DNA from: JANXMY01 sp964251675
GTDB taxonomy: Bacteria; Armatimonadota; Armatimonadia; Armatimonadales; Capsulimonadaceae
Reading direction: 5' to 3'
DNA: 64,000 nucleotides
Assembly (NCBI GenBank): GCA_964251675.1
Contig: CAXUKS010000009.1
Span: 62,001-126,000, forward strand
The notes under the pieces are model-generated. The model was given only the letters and a program-made list of their open reading frames with translations. It was not told the DNA's origin and ran no database searches. The position numbers were made by a program, and so were the translations under genes. This document shows, one piece after another, positions 1 through 8,510 of the stretch. Numbering within the stretch: the first letter of the stretch is position 1; every line of letters begins with the position of its first letter.

Positions 1-1
1 C

Positions 2-115
2 GGCTCGCCCGTCGTTCAAGCACGATGGCGTGAGCGCGGCCCGGCCCGCGCCGCCCTGTTTTCCTGGGAGCGCACCGCCCGCGAAACGCTGGAAGTTTAC
101 AAGGAGTGCCTGTAA
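2..115 (+). CDS. Glycosyltransferase family 4-like protein, C-terminal end (partial)
   Basis: The window opens inside a gene whose last 37 codons are visible and end at the TAA at 113-115. The readable tail (FSWERTARETLEVY near the end) has the typical ending of GT4-type glycosyltransferases, which close with a W-x-x-T-A-x-x-T-L-x-x-Y helix packing back on the N-terminal domain. Such enzymes transfer sugars from nucleotide donors to lipid or polysaccharide acceptors at the membrane. Only the tail is visible, so substrate and full family cannot be judged. The next gene starts on the overlapping base of its stop codon. Confidence 0.5.
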   Translation, partial: GSPVVQARWRERGPARAALFSWERTARETLEVYKECL

Positions 116-432
116 TGACAATGTTTATCGCTCAGAAGGATGCCGTCGTGGAAGCGGCACTGAAGATGGCGGCGGCGAATGTCGAGGCCGCCCCGGAGAC
201 GGAAGCGATTTACCTGTTCCCGGACGAGAAAGAAATCCGGCTGATCGAAACTGATCCAACGACCCTGCCAAGCACCAAAATCGTTCCTTATTACTTCGGG
301 GCGGCTCCCCAGATCGGCGTTCCTTACCGCTCCTCGGTTGCCTTGATTCGGCCCGATGAAGCGTTCAGCCTCGCCCCACCGCCGGGGTGGGGAACCTGGA
401 AAGACGCCGTTCAGCTCTGGCCGGAGGGATAG
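115..432 (+). CDS. Hypothetical protein, 105 aa
   Basis: An ORF beginning MTMFIAQKDAVVEAALKMA. I prefer the ATG at 115, which overlaps the upstream TAA and has a good AAGGAG ribosome site at 101-106. An in-frame GTG at 106 lies inside that site. No family was recognised. The N-terminal half looks helical (alanine-rich, acidic), and the C-terminal part is proline- and tryptophan-rich (LAPPPGWGTW). It sits 4 bases before a decayed HEPN-like gene, so the two may once have formed a pair. No catalytic motif is visible. Confidence 0.55.
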   Translation: MTMFIAQKDAVVEAALKMAAANVEAAPETEAIYLFPDEKEIRLIETDPTTLPSTKIVPYYFGAAPQIGVPYRSSVALIRPDEAFSLAPPPGWGTWKDAVQLWPEG

Positions 433-436
433 AGGC

Positions 437-728
437 ATGGCGCAGGATTGGCGGATGGCCTGTTTTCGTCAGGCACGATCAGATTATGAGACGCTTCAGC
501 TTTTGGAGGAAGTCAGTGCGCCTTTTTGTCAGCGGCTGCATTACCTGCAAATGGCGACGGAGAAGCTGGCAAAACGCAAACAACGGCCCCAACCCAGAGT
601 ATCCCTGGCAAGGGCAGGACGAAGTGATTGCCCCGGCGGATTACGCCTTTGCCAATCTGGAGTTCAACGTTCGCGGAATGCTCAATATGCTGAAGTTTCT
701 GGAACGCTGTTTCCAAATCATCATCTGA
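437..728 (+). pseudogene. Decayed HEPN-like gene (internal deletion plus frameshift)
   Basis: Reading from ATG 437 gives an N-terminal block (MAQDWRMACFRQARSDYETL followed by a CQRLHYLQMATEKLAK segment). This resembles HEPN-type small helical proteins with the recurrent YLQMATEKLAK helix. About 45 codons in, the frame loses meaning. A second block continues in another frame (PNPEYPWQGQDEVIAPADYAF, then NVRGMLNMLKFLERCF) and ends at 728. The two blocks look like the two ends of one family, but about 100 middle residues are missing. I read this as a gene with an internal deletion that changed the frame. A sequencing artefact is less likely because a whole segment is absent. Confidence 0.6.
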
Positions 729-738
729 AAGAACTGTT

Positions 739-912
739 ATGCCCCTAGACCCAAAGTTTCTGGCCGTGCTGGCCTGCCCCGCCGATGACAACCGCCCGCC
801 GCTGCGGCAGGTAGGCGAAACCCTCGTCTGCGACCAATGCGGGCGCATCTATCCTATTCAGGACGGCATCCCCATCCTGCTGCCGGAAGAAGCCCTCGTT
901 TCTCATTCTTAG
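739..912 (+). CDS. Trm112/UPF0434-like small zinc-ribbon protein
   Basis: This 57-residue ORF begins MPLDPKFLAVLACPADDNRP and contains LVCDQCGRIYPIQDGIPILL near its end. That arrangement (LACP, then a CxxC, then YPIxDGIPIxL and an acidic tail) is the hallmark of the Trm112 / YcaR (UPF0434) family. Members are small proteins that in many organisms partner methyltransferases. Two of the expected zinc-ligand positions are visible (the CP near residue 13 and the CDQC near residue 34). The gene lies 30 bases upstream of aroQ on the same strand and is probably co-transcribed with it. Confidence 0.75.
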   Translation: MPLDPKFLAVLACPADDNRPPLRQVGETLVCDQCGRIYPIQDGIPILLPEEALVSHS

Positions 913-942
913 AAAGACCAATCTTAACCCGGAGACCCCCTC

Positions 943-1410
943 GTGCAGCTCACCCGAACCGGCCCGATTCGCATTTCGCTCATCCACGGCCCCAACCTCA
1001 ATATGCTCGGCATCCGCGACCCCGATACCTACGGCAAAGACACGTTTCAATCGGTCAACCGCAAAATTGAAGCCCACGCCAAGTATCTGGGGATTGAAGT
1101 GCAAATCCAGCAGTCCAACTCGGAAGGCGCACTGGTCGACTTCGTGCAGGATGCGATGGGCTGGGCCAATGCCATTGTCATCAACCCCGGCGCGTACACG
1201 CACTATTCGTATGCCATCCGCGACGCCATTGCCGACTCGCGTCTGCCCACCGTGGAAGTGCATCTGTCCAATGTGCAGGCCCGCGAAGAGTTCCGCCGCC
1301 ACTCGGTTATCTCCCCGGTCTCTACCGGCCAGATCGTCGGCTTCGGCCCCTACGGCTACTTGATGGCTCTGAGCGCCGCCAAGAACCTGATTGAAGAAAG
1401 CCACCGGTAG
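943..1410 (+). CDS. aroQ: 3-dehydroquinate dehydratase, type II
   Basis: This 155-residue protein catalyses the third step of the shikimate pathway, dehydration of 3-dehydroquinate, as a cytosolic dodecamer. Family motifs are all present: the N-terminal IHGPNLNMLG, the NPGAYTHYS loop, VEVHLSN, and the arginine-rich lid ending in RHSV. The catalytic tyrosine and histidine positions of type II enzymes can be placed in the PDTYGK loop and the VEVHLSN segment. The start is a GTG preceded by CGGAGA. The length is slightly above the usual 145 because of about 10 extra N-terminal residues. It faces the convergent ABC permease gene across a hairpin terminator. Confidence 0.92.
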   Translation: MQLTRTGPIRISLIHGPNLNMLGIRDPDTYGKDTFQSVNRKIEAHAKYLGIEVQIQQSNSEGALVDFVQDAMGWANAIVINPGAYTHYSYAIRDAIADSRLPTVEVHLSNVQAREEFRRHSVISPVSTGQIVGFGPYGYLMALSAAKNLIEESHR

Positions 1411-1416
1411 TTTGGT

Positions 1417-1436
1417 CCCGGCCTTAACAGGCCGGG
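1417..1436. terminator. Bidirectional hairpin terminator between aroQ and the ABC permease gene
   Basis: CCCGGCCT, a TAAC loop, and AGGCCGGG form a perfect 8-bp stem between two convergent genes. The stop codon of the permease (1424-1426) lies inside it. The following tract (TTCCTCT) is only moderately T-rich, so termination efficiency is uncertain. Confidence 0.6.
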
Positions 1437-3538
1437 TTCCTCTCCGCCCCCTCATCAAAAATCTCCGTCCCATCCCGCGCCGGGCGCGGGAATGCCGCCC
1501 CGCAATGCGGGCACAGGTCCCGGTCCACGTCGCGGGGCCGCCCGCAGTTCGGGCACGACACGCGCCCCGGCCACGGGCGCAGCGCCAGCAGCATCAGCGC
1601 CCCGAACACCCCCAGCGGCAGGCCCGCCACGGCCCAGAACAGTTGGACGCGGCGCGTGTCCCCGCAGCGTCGGCTGATGAGCGCCATCAGCCCCGCGCTG
1701 AGTATTCCTGACAGCAGAGACATTGCCAAAAACAGATGCCACAGGGGTAGATTGGCCGCGTCTTCATAAATATCTTTGTGGTAGATGCTATTGATAGGCA
1801 GCGACGCCAGAAGCGGCGCAAGCAGACCGAAAAAGCCAAAGCGAACGTCAGGCGGCGAGTTGGTCAGCACGGGTAGCGGCGGCAGGGTGTAGCGGTGTGT
1901 CACGGCCCCGGTTGCAGTCGTTTCAGTGATGTATTGAGGCAGTTTTCCATTCGCCGATTTCTGGGCTTTGTCTGAAGGGCCGTACCAGAAAAAGTATTTC
2001 TGACCATTTTCGGTTGCCGTAAAATCCACGCTGTTGTAGCGAATCTGGTCATATTCGCGGGGCACGGAGAAAAGGGATTGTCCGTCCGGCATATAGACAA
2101 AGAACCGCCCAGCGGCGGCGACAGCGGCTACCGAGGCGTTGGAGGTCGGCCTGCCGCGTGGGTCCAGCACGCCGCGAACCCGGCAGACCCCGGCAATCTC
2201 GCTGGGAGATATGGCCGTATACAAAGTGTGAATAGTCGGAACAGGGTCGGCGGCAATGTTCAGCCAGTAAACGGTATTGGGATACCGGAGCAGAGGCGGG
2301 ACGTTTTCGTAGTCCTGGCTCGGCGCGGGATAGGGGACTTCAAAGCGCAGCGCATCGGGCTGAGACACAGGCGAAAAGCCAGTCGGCCCGACATAGCCAA
2401 ATAATCGCCGCGTTTTCTGCACATAACCCACGATCCGCCGCTGTGGGTAGACAGAGTACCAGAGAGTAACGCGCCCATCACTCGTAGTCACTCCTCCATA
2501 ACCGCCGAGCGAATTGAGTATGCGGGAAAAATCTGTATAAGACGTTTCTGCTCGGAGGCCGCCATACAAGTATCTTCGATCCGGCGAAATTAGCGGCGAA
2601 GGAGTGAGGCGGCGGTCGGTAGTGCCTGTTGCAGATGATTTTACGAGCGGTACAAGGTGTCCTGCCAAGTCAGTCGTGCTGATTTTGCCGCCTACCGCAC
2701 GGGTGTCGCGCAGCACCCGGCCTGTGCTGTCGATGGCATAAGACGTGCTAGGCGACTCCTGATACGGCTTGGATGTCAGGCTAGATACAACCGCTACAGT
2801 CAGCCCTACCAGCGTCAGCACGGCGACGCCAGCCCCGGCGTAAAGCGAGGCACCGAGGCCAGCGCGGGCCGGGCGGGGCAGGTGGGCGTACTCGCCTTTG
2901 GTTGCAAAGCAGCCCCAGGCGGCGAGGCACAGGATGGCCCCGAACACCAGCGCGGCCACCGCCGCCATCCAGAACTCCGGCAGGCTGCGGGTCAAAATCG
3001 ATGCGAGGACGGCGGCGGCCAGCGGCAGGGCGCGGCTGCCCTGCCAGCGGGCGGGGCGCAGGGCCAGCAGCATTCCGGCGAAGTAGAAGGGAACGATAGT
3101 TAAAAGGGCGGCGACGCCCGGCAGGAGCAGGTGAATGTCAAACGGCGCGGCGACGTCTCCGGGCAGCGCCGCCCACAGGCCGAGCAGGCCCAGCGGCAGG
3201 GCGGTCGCGCCCAGAGCCAGCAACAGGCCCGTCACCGCTTTGCCCCAAAAGAGTGTCGTGCGCGGCACGGGCCGATGCACCAGATAAGCCCACTGGTCGC
3301 GCCGCAGCTCCGGCATGACTTGCGCGAACCCCAGCGCGGCCCCCAGCAGCGGGCAGCCGAACAAAAACACCGGCGCAATGCCGTTCCACAGCCCCCCCGC
3401 CGGGTCCGATGACGTAGTTAGATTGGCGGCATAGAGCTGATAGCCCAGCGCCAGCGCCAGCACAATCAGAGCCAGCACGGCCCAGCGGGCGTTTTCGCGC
3501 CATTCCTTCCAGATCATTGGCCTCAAAGGTGTTTTCAT
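1424..3538 (-). CDS. ABC transporter permease with large extracytoplasmic insert and C-terminal zinc ribbon
   Basis: This 704-residue protein begins MKTPLRPMIWKEWRENARWA, typical of ABC-2 type permeases whose first helix follows a cytoplasmic W-K-E-W-R-E-N stretch. About six hydrophobic segments fill roughly residues 15-260. A long extracytoplasmic region of about 300 residues follows, then three or four more helices near residues 590-665. The end (about 670-695) is a zinc-ribbon-like CPNCGRPRDVDRDLCPHCG. The start overlaps the ATPase stop as ATGA, so the two are translationally coupled. It is the membrane half of the YtrA-regulated exporter. The substrate is unknown. A fused zinc ribbon on such a permease is unusual. 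Confidence 0.75.
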   Translation of the reverse strand: MKTPLRPMIWKEWRENARWAVLALIVLALALGYQLYAANLTTSSDPAGGLWNGIAPVFLFGCPLLGAALGFAQVMPELRRDQWAYLVHRPVPRTTLFWGKAVTGLLLALGATALPLGLLGLWAALPGDVAAPFDIHLLLPGVAALLTIVPFYFAGMLLALRPARWQGSRALPLAAAVLASILTRSLPEFWMAAVAALVFGAILCLAAWGCFATKGEYAHLPRPARAGLGASLYAGAGVAVLTLVGLTVAVVSSLTSKPYQESPSTSYAIDSTGRVLRDTRAVGGKISTTDLAGHLVPLVKSSATGTTDRRLTPSPLISPDRRYLYGGLRAETSYTDFSRILNSLGGYGGVTTSDGRVTLWYSVYPQRRIVGYVQKTRRLFGYVGPTGFSPVSQPDALRFEVPYPAPSQDYENVPPLLRYPNTVYWLNIAADPVPTIHTLYTAISPSEIAGVCRVRGVLDPRGRPTSNASVAAVAAAGRFFVYMPDGQSLFSVPREYDQIRYNSVDFTATENGQKYFFWYGPSDKAQKSANGKLPQYITETTATGAVTHRYTLPPLPVLTNSPPDVRFGFFGLLAPLLASLPINSIYHKDIYEDAANLPLWHLFLAMSLLSGILSAGLMALISRRCGDTRRVQLFWAVAGLPLGVFGALMLLALRPWPGRVSCPNCGRPRDVDRDLCPHCGAAFPRPARDGTEIFDEGAERNPAC

Positions 3539-4482
3539 CGCACTGCCTCCGCTTTGCCCGCTTCTTCGCCCAGGTCTTCCAAAAAGCCCCTCGTCTCGCC
3601 CCGGTCGCTCAGATACGACACAAACGCATCTTCCAGCCCCAGCGGCACGGGGTCTACGCGCAAAGCCCCCAGCGACGCCAGACGGCGTTCGGTGTCGTCC
3701 GCCGTCACCAGTGTCAGGGTCAGCTCCCGGCCCGCACGGAACGTCTGCAGCAGCCCCGGCCAGGACGGCAGGGTGGGGGCGGGGCCGGGAAACGTCAGCA
3801 CATACTGCCGGACGCGGGCGCGGAAGGTTTCCAGGGAGCAGTCCGCCCGCAGCAGGGAGCCGTCCAGCACGGCAATCCAGTCGGCGACACGCTCCACATC
3901 GGACAGCAGGTGCGAGGAGAAAAAGACGGTCTGGTCGGCATTGCGGGTCAGATACACCAGCGACTGCAGCAGGCCCCGCCGGGCGACCGGGTCCAGGCCC
4001 AGCGCCGGGTCATCCAGAATCAAAAGCTCCGGCTGCGGGGCCAGAGTCAGCGCGAGGCACAGGCCCGCCCGCTCGCCGCGTGACAAATCCCCGGCTCTGG
4101 CGCTTGCTTTCAGGCCAAAATGCGACAGCACAGACTTAAAAATGCGCTCGTTCCAGCGCGGGAAGAAGGCCGACTGGAACCGCCCGCACTCGGCCACACT
4201 CATCCAGCCGTAGACATGATGCCCCTCGGCCAGATAGCCGATCCGGGCGCGAACCTCCGGCGGCAGGGCGCGGCAGTCGTAGCCCAGCACACGGGCCGTG
4301 CCGCGTGTCGGGTCCACCAGCCCCAGCAGCATCCGAATAGTCGTGCTTTTCCCGGCCCCGTTGCGGCCCAGAAATCCGAACACCGAGCCGCGTGGCACTC
4401 TCAAATCCAGAGCGTCCACCACGCACCGCCGCCCATAAAAGCGCGTCAGCCCCTGCGTCTCAATCACTATCTCACTTGCCAT
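3535..4482 (-). CDS. ABC transporter ATP-binding protein (YtrB-like)
   Basis: This is the cytoplasmic ATPase partner of the permease. Motifs in order are Walker A GRNGAGKSTT (about residues 39-48), a Q-loop region, the signature LSRGERAGL (a variant of LSGGQ), Walker B LLILDDPALGLDP, and the H-loop SSHLLSDVE. The residue after the Walker B aspartate is Asp instead of the usual catalytic Glu, which may slow hydrolysis. The ATG at 4482 is chosen because AGAGGAGG lies just upstream. A longer reading frame upstream would overlap the regulator more. It overlaps the GntR gene by 11 bases and the permease by 4, so all three form one operon. Confidence 0.85.
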   Translation of the reverse strand: MASEIVIETQGLTRFYGRRCVVDALDLRVPRGSVFGFLGRNGAGKSTTIRMLLGLVDPTRGTARVLGYDCRALPPEVRARIGYLAEGHHVYGWMSVAECGRFQSAFFPRWNERIFKSVLSHFGLKASARAGDLSRGERAGLCLALTLAPQPELLILDDPALGLDPVARRGLLQSLVYLTRNADQTVFFSSHLLSDVERVADWIAVLDGSLLRADCSLETFRARVRQYVLTFPGPAPTLPSWPGLLQTFRAGRELTLTLVTADDTERRLASLGALRVDPVPLGLEDAFVSYLSDRGETRGFLEDLGEEAGKAEAVR

Positions 4483-4891
4483 GCCCTGCCTCCTCTGGAT
4501 GCGCTTTTGCCGAAAGAACTGCCAGCTTGTCACTTAAGCGGCGCACAATTTCCTCGCGTTCATAGTCTAAAAACAGCACCGCCCGGACGGCTTCCTCCAA
4601 AGCAGCTTCCAGTTGCCGCTCCCGCTCGTCGCCCGACAGCCTCTGACGGCGCGGGGCCACGGTCAGCCCTTTGCCCGGCTGCGTCTCGGCGTGGCCTTCG
4701 CGCACGAGGTCCGCATAGGCCCGCGCCACCGTGTTCGGGTTGACCACCAGCCGCTCGGCCACAGCCCGGACGCTCGGCAGCAGGTCCCCCGGCGACAGGT
4801 CGCCGCGCAGGACTGCCAGACCAATCTGATCGACAATCTGCCGGTAAATCGGCACGCTGCTTCCAGGGGTAATTTGGAGTTCTAAAGGCAT
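4472..4891 (-). CDS. GntR-family (YtrA subfamily) transcriptional regulator
   Basis: This 139-residue protein has an N-terminal GntR winged helix (SVPIYRQIVDQIGLAVLRGD, then GDLLPSVRAVAERLVVNPNT, then ARAYADLVREG) followed by a short helical C-terminal tail of about 50 residues. The short tail is the YtrA class rather than the FadR/HutC classes. YtrA regulators normally repress an adjacent ABC exporter and respond to cell-envelope stress. This gene is first in the operon with the ATPase and permease, and a near-perfect palindrome lies between its promoter and start codon. Autorepression is therefore likely. Confidence 0.88.
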   Translation of the reverse strand: MPLELQITPGSSVPIYRQIVDQIGLAVLRGDLSPGDLLPSVRAVAERLVVNPNTVARAYADLVREGHAETQPGKGLTVAPRRQRLSGDERERQLEAALEEAVRAVLFLDYEREEIVRRLSDKLAVLSAKAHPEEAGHGK

Positions 4892-4899
4892 AGATTTTT

Positions 4900-4924
4900 A
4901 CTGTACTAGTTAAGTTAGTACAGT
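4900..4924. promoter_or_regulatory. Palindromic operator of the YtrA-type regulator
   Basis: ACTGTACTA at 4900-4908 and TAGTACAGT at 4916-4924 form a perfect 9-bp inverted repeat with a 7-base spacer. It begins within the -10 element of the divergent-side promoter and covers the predicted transcription start. GTACTA-type palindromes are typical operators of YtrA-subfamily regulators, so binding would block this promoter. Confidence 0.75.
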
Positions 4925-4950
4925 TTAACACAGGTTTTGCACGCTGTCAA
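4922..4950 (-). promoter_or_regulatory. Sigma-70-type promoter of the gntR-ABC operon
   Basis: Read on the minus strand, TTGACA (4945-4950), a 17-base spacer and TAAACT (4922-4927) stand about 31 bases before the ATG. The -35 is a perfect consensus. The operator palindrome overlaps the -10 and the predicted start site. Confidence 0.75.
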
Positions 4951-4973
4951 GGGGCGGAAAGCTAAAGGCGCGG

Positions 4974-4979
4974 TATAAT
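4974..4979 (+). promoter_or_regulatory. Promoter -10 element for the M24 peptidase gene
   Basis: A perfect TATAAT lies 35 bases upstream of the ATG at 5014. No good -35 stands 17 bases before it. The two divergent promoters are only about 25 bases apart. Confidence 0.5.
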
Positions 4980-5013
4980 ATGCCTATTCTGCCCGCCGGA
5001 AAGGCCCCCGTCC

Positions 5014-6114
5014 ATGCCAGACCCCACTCAGACACGCCTCGAAAATCTGCGCCGCGCCCTCGCCGCCCTGCCGGAGCCGCCTGATGCGCTGCTCCTCACG
5101 GATATTCCCAACCTGGGCTATGTCACGGGTTTCACCGGTTCCACGGCGCAGGCGGTGGTGACGCCTACCGAGGCGGTACTGATCACCGACTCGCGCTACA
5201 CCCTGCGGGCGCAGGCGGAGTGCAAAACGTTCAAGATTGTCGAAACCCCGCAGGGCAGCGGCGGCTACGGGGAAGCGTTGCAGAATGTTCTCAAAGAGAT
5301 GCCCGGCGTCAAGCGACTCGGCTTTGAAGCGGGAAATGTCACCGTGGCCGCGTGGGAAAAGCTCAAGGCGCTGCTGCCCGAAGTGATATGGGTGGGGACG
5401 ACGGAGCTGGTGGAGACCCTGCGGCTGGTCAAAGATGCGGGCGAGATTGCGGCCATCAAAAACGCGATCAGCGTCGCTGAAGAGGCGTTCCTGTCGGTTA
5501 AGCACCTGCTGAAACCCGGCACGCGGGAACAGGATTTTGCCCTGGAGTTGGAGTTTGCCATGCGGCGCGGCGGGGCCTCCGGCACGGCGTTTGACACCAT
5601 CGTGGCGTCGGGCGGCATGGGCGCACACCCGCATCATCAGGCCGGCCCGCGCCCGCTGGCTGCGGGCGACTTTGTGACGATTGACTGGGGCGCGACGGTG
5701 GGCGGCTACAATTCGGACATCACGCGCACTTATGCCATTGGGGCCGCGACCGACCGGCAGCGGGACGTCTACGCCGTGGTGCTGGAAGCCCAGCAGCGGG
5801 CCATCGCCGCCATCCGTCCGGGCCGCACGGGCCAGGAGATTGATGCCGTCGCCCGCGACTACATCACCGCGCATGGCTTCGGCGACGCCTTCGGGCATTC
5901 CCTGGGGCATTCCCTGGGGCGCGATGTTCATGACGGGCCAGGCTTTTCCGTCCGCTCCGAGGCGCTGGTGCTGACGCCGGGCATGGTGATGACGGTGGAG
6001 CCGGGGGTGTACCTGGAAAGCTGGGGGGGCCTGCGCGTAGAGGAAGACATTCTCGTCACCGAAACCGGCTGCGAGGTCCTGACGCACCTGCCGAACGGGC
6101 TGGAAGTGCTGTAA
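5014..6114 (+). CDS. M24-family Xaa-Pro peptidase (PepQ/PepP-like)
   Basis: This 366-residue enzyme has a creatinase-type N-terminal domain (about 1-125; DALLLTDIPNLGYVTGFTGS) and a pita-bread catalytic domain. The dinuclear metal site is intact: D in TIDWGATVGGYNSDITRTY (two Asp), H in FGHSLGHSLGRDVHD, E in VEPGVYL and E in RVEEDILVT. It should remove an N-terminal residue preceding proline or cleave Xaa-Pro dipeptides in the cytosol. The length matches bacterial PepQ-like proteins (350-370). It has its own promoter divergent from the GntR operon. Exact specificity cannot be told from sequence. Confidence 0.9.
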   Translation: MPDPTQTRLENLRRALAALPEPPDALLLTDIPNLGYVTGFTGSTAQAVVTPTEAVLITDSRYTLRAQAECKTFKIVETPQGSGGYGEALQNVLKEMPGVKRLGFEAGNVTVAAWEKLKALLPEVIWVGTTELVETLRLVKDAGEIAAIKNAISVAEEAFLSVKHLLKPGTREQDFALELEFAMRRGGASGTAFDTIVASGGMGAHPHHQAGPRPLAAGDFVTIDWGATVGGYNSDITRTYAIGAATDRQRDVYAVVLEAQQRAIAAIRPGRTGQEIDAVARDYITAHGFGDAFGHSLGHSLGRDVHDGPGFSVRSEALVLTPGMVMTVEPGVYLESWGGLRVEEDILVTETGCEVLTHLPNGLEVL

Positions 6115-6127
6115 AAAAGCGCGGCAA

Positions 6128-6158
6128 GCTAATGGGTTGAAAGCCTCAGCCCATTAGC
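6128..6158. terminator. Hairpin between the M24 peptidase and restriction subunit genes
   Basis: GCTAATGGG (6128-6136) and CCCATTAGC (6150-6158) form a perfect 9-bp stem. Read on the minus strand, the stem encodes the last codons and stop of the restriction gene and is followed by a TTTTTT tract after ten bases. It may terminate both convergent transcripts. Confidence 0.55.
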
Positions 6159-8510
6159 AAGATCGTTTTTGCCCAGCAAATGGAAGAGACAATTCCCACT
6201 ACTCCTTGCGGCCCACAAATCCCCTATTTTCTGTTTTTCTTTCGTATCATCATTTGTTATTAAATGTTCTCCTTTGTATTCAAGAGCTAGAATCCGGCCA
6301 TCGTTTAACAAAGCCATGAAGTCAGGATAAAACTTGTCAGAGGGTGTCTGAAGCCAGAATGATGACTCTGGACGGCGTTCTAAGTTACGCACCCAATACT
6401 TGATATCTGGATGCTTTTCTAAGACACGAGCACATTCAACTTCTTCATGGTTCATTTCTCCGACAACAGGATAATAATGCTTCTGAAATTGGTACGCTCC
6501 TTCATACAAAGCATTGGCGGGATACTGATCAGGGACATAGGTAAAGACACACGCGGCACTGGCCTGTAGCTCTTGGGGTGGGGCATCGAATAAAAGTTGC
6601 TGGCTCGCTTTGCTGACGGCTTCTTTACGATAGTTGTTGATTTTTTTTGCCGCAGCGTCCAAGAGGCGCAAGCGTTCCCGTGAAAGCTGTTCCAAAGTCA
6701 GACCGCGCTCAGTCAAAAGATTGTTCACAAGCCCAGTGAGGAACAGGGATGCCTGGCTTTGTGTAATATCGGGGTGTGGAATATGTCGGTCGAGCCAGAC
6801 AGCTAGTTCCGCTGGTGTCGCAATATCGTTGGCCGTCAGCAGGGCAAGCTGTCTTTGCAAGTCGCTGACAAAGACAGTGTCATTGTGCTGGGCGCTTACA
6901 CTGCCTGCTTTATTGACATCCACAATGTACTCTTCGGCATTTATTTTTGAGGCGAACTCTGTTTCGGTCAGACGGGCAGCATAATCCGTCAGTTTCCACC
7001 CTGAATACAAAAACGTCGTTTCGTCTACCGGCTCCCAATCCCCATCAAAACATAAAGCCAGTTGAGGAACGCTAAATGTTTCGCCCCTTTGCGACGGACT
7101 CGATTCGGGCTTGTCAGCATGAAACAAGCCACCTAAATCCAGTTCGCCTTGTTCAATTTCTTTTGCCGCTTCATATCGGGTGAAGCCGTTTCGTGTCAGT
7201 GCTGTACCGACTGCCTCAGCGACATCTCGGAAGTTCTTGGACGTGACATAAGCATAGGCACTGTTCAAATCATCGTTCACTCTGCGCTCGGCGTTTGGCA
7301 TTCGTAGGACGCGCCCTAAAATTTGTTCAATGGGTGTTTTTGCGTTCATCTCCCGCACAGAACAGAGAATATAGGCAAAAGAGCAGTCCCATCCTTCCCG
7401 TAGTTTATCTACAGTGATAATATACCGAACAGGACAATTCGGAGAGAACAAATCTTTGCCCTCTAACTCGTGGATTGAACCCGTTTCAATAGCAATCTGT
7501 TCGTTGGGTACGCCACTAACCAACAGGCGATCTTTGACGGCCTCTATTGTCAAAGGCTGATTCTTCGGCTGGGCTTGCAGCAACACTATAGGGCGCAGAT
7601 AACGTCCTCCTTGCTCCTGCTCTTTCCATGCAATAGCTTCAAGCTCCTGTTGCCTAGCAACAGCGGCGGCAACGGCTTCGGTCCAATCACCGGAAAGCTG
7701 CAAGCGAATCGGCAGTTTGACCATCGCTTCCGCTTTCAGTTCGGCGGCAGAAACCTGGTACAGTACATTGCTGGGACTATCGCCGGTGTGTGGCGTGGCT
7801 GTGAATTCCAAGATACAAGACGGGCTGAATCGCGCCAGTGTCTCAAACGACAATTCGGTGCGTAAATGATGCGCCTCATCCACAATAACCACAGGCCGAC
7901 GCATTTTCAAAACGTTCGCCAGGGAGTACAATGGCCTGTTCATGCCATCTACTCTATCCAAATCCGTCAGCACTTCAGCAGGCAGCCCGCTGAAGTGCGA
8001 CATGAGCGCCCCGGACTCTTCGTATACTTTTCGCCCTTCCGTATTCTCCACGCGGAGTGCGGCCATTGTAGAGACAACAATGACTGTCTCGCCTTCCAAA
8101 GTGGACCGAGAGACGGCCAATGCTTCGGCCAAGTCTAGTGCCGCTACCTTGCCTTCCAGTGTTGCATCCAGCACCTGCCGGTAGGGATGCTGACGGTCCC
8201 GCAAGGCCTTCAAGGTTTGGTCTTTGATGGTGTTGGTTGGTACGAGCCATAGCACGACGCCCCGTTCCTGCTGTAAGAAATCTCGTAGAGCCACAGATAC
8301 CGAATGGCAGGCCAAAACCGTCTTGCCGCCGCCCGTAGGGACGCGCAGACAAACGTAAGGCAGTCCAGGTAGTTGCGGCACGGACCTATAAGGCCGTTTA
8401 GTTTGTTTGTAAAAGGCCATATCTGCACCTATATTATGTGCCAATACCAAATACTCTGACATTGCTGCTAAGGTGCGTTGCTGGTACTCTTTGTAGCCGT
8501 ATAAAATCAA
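6129..8510 (-). CDS. Type III restriction enzyme, Res-like helicase/nuclease subunit
   Basis: This 793-residue superfamily-2 helicase has an N-terminal Walker A RVPTGGGKTVLA (about 57-68), a DEAH box VIVDEAHHLRT (about 212), motif III FTATPHTG, and motif VI QILGRVLRMPNAERR. Near the C-terminus a PD-(D/E)xK nuclease site reads FYPDFMALL then LALEYKGEHL. This is the architecture of Res subunits, which need the Mod subunit to find unmethylated sites and translocate before cutting. It is shorter than classical EcoP15I Res (about 970 aa). The start overlaps the mod stop by 4 bases. Base composition is visibly more AT-rich than the flanks, suggesting acquisition. Confidence 0.85.
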   Translation of the reverse strand: MILYGYKEYQQRTLAAMSEYLVLAHNIGADMAFYKQTKRPYRSVPQLPGLPYVCLRVPTGGGKTVLACHSVSVALRDFLQQERGVVLWLVPTNTIKDQTLKALRDRQHPYRQVLDATLEGKVAALDLAEALAVSRSTLEGETVIVVSTMAALRVENTEGRKVYEESGALMSHFSGLPAEVLTDLDRVDGMNRPLYSLANVLKMRRPVVIVDEAHHLRTELSFETLARFSPSCILEFTATPHTGDSPSNVLYQVSAAELKAEAMVKLPIRLQLSGDWTEAVAAAVARQQELEAIAWKEQEQGGRYLRPIVLLQAQPKNQPLTIEAVKDRLLVSGVPNEQIAIETGSIHELEGKDLFSPNCPVRYIITVDKLREGWDCSFAYILCSVREMNAKTPIEQILGRVLRMPNAERRVNDDLNSAYAYVTSKNFRDVAEAVGTALTRNGFTRYEAAKEIEQGELDLGGLFHADKPESSPSQRGETFSVPQLALCFDGDWEPVDETTFLYSGWKLTDYAARLTETEFASKINAEEYIVDVNKAGSVSAQHNDTVFVSDLQRQLALLTANDIATPAELAVWLDRHIPHPDITQSQASLFLTGLVNNLLTERGLTLEQLSRERLRLLDAAAKKINNYRKEAVSKASQQLLFDAPPQELQASAACVFTYVPDQYPANALYEGAYQFQKHYYPVVGEMNHEEVECARVLEKHPDIKYWVRNLERRPESSFWLQTPSDKFYPDFMALLNDGRILALEYKGEHLITNDDTKEKQKIGDLWAARSSGNCLFHLLGKNDLANGLRLSTH

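Noticed and set aside
4984..6087. A 367-codon minus-strand frame opposite the M24 peptidase
   Set aside because: Antisense shadow of an intact, motif-complete peptidase gene.
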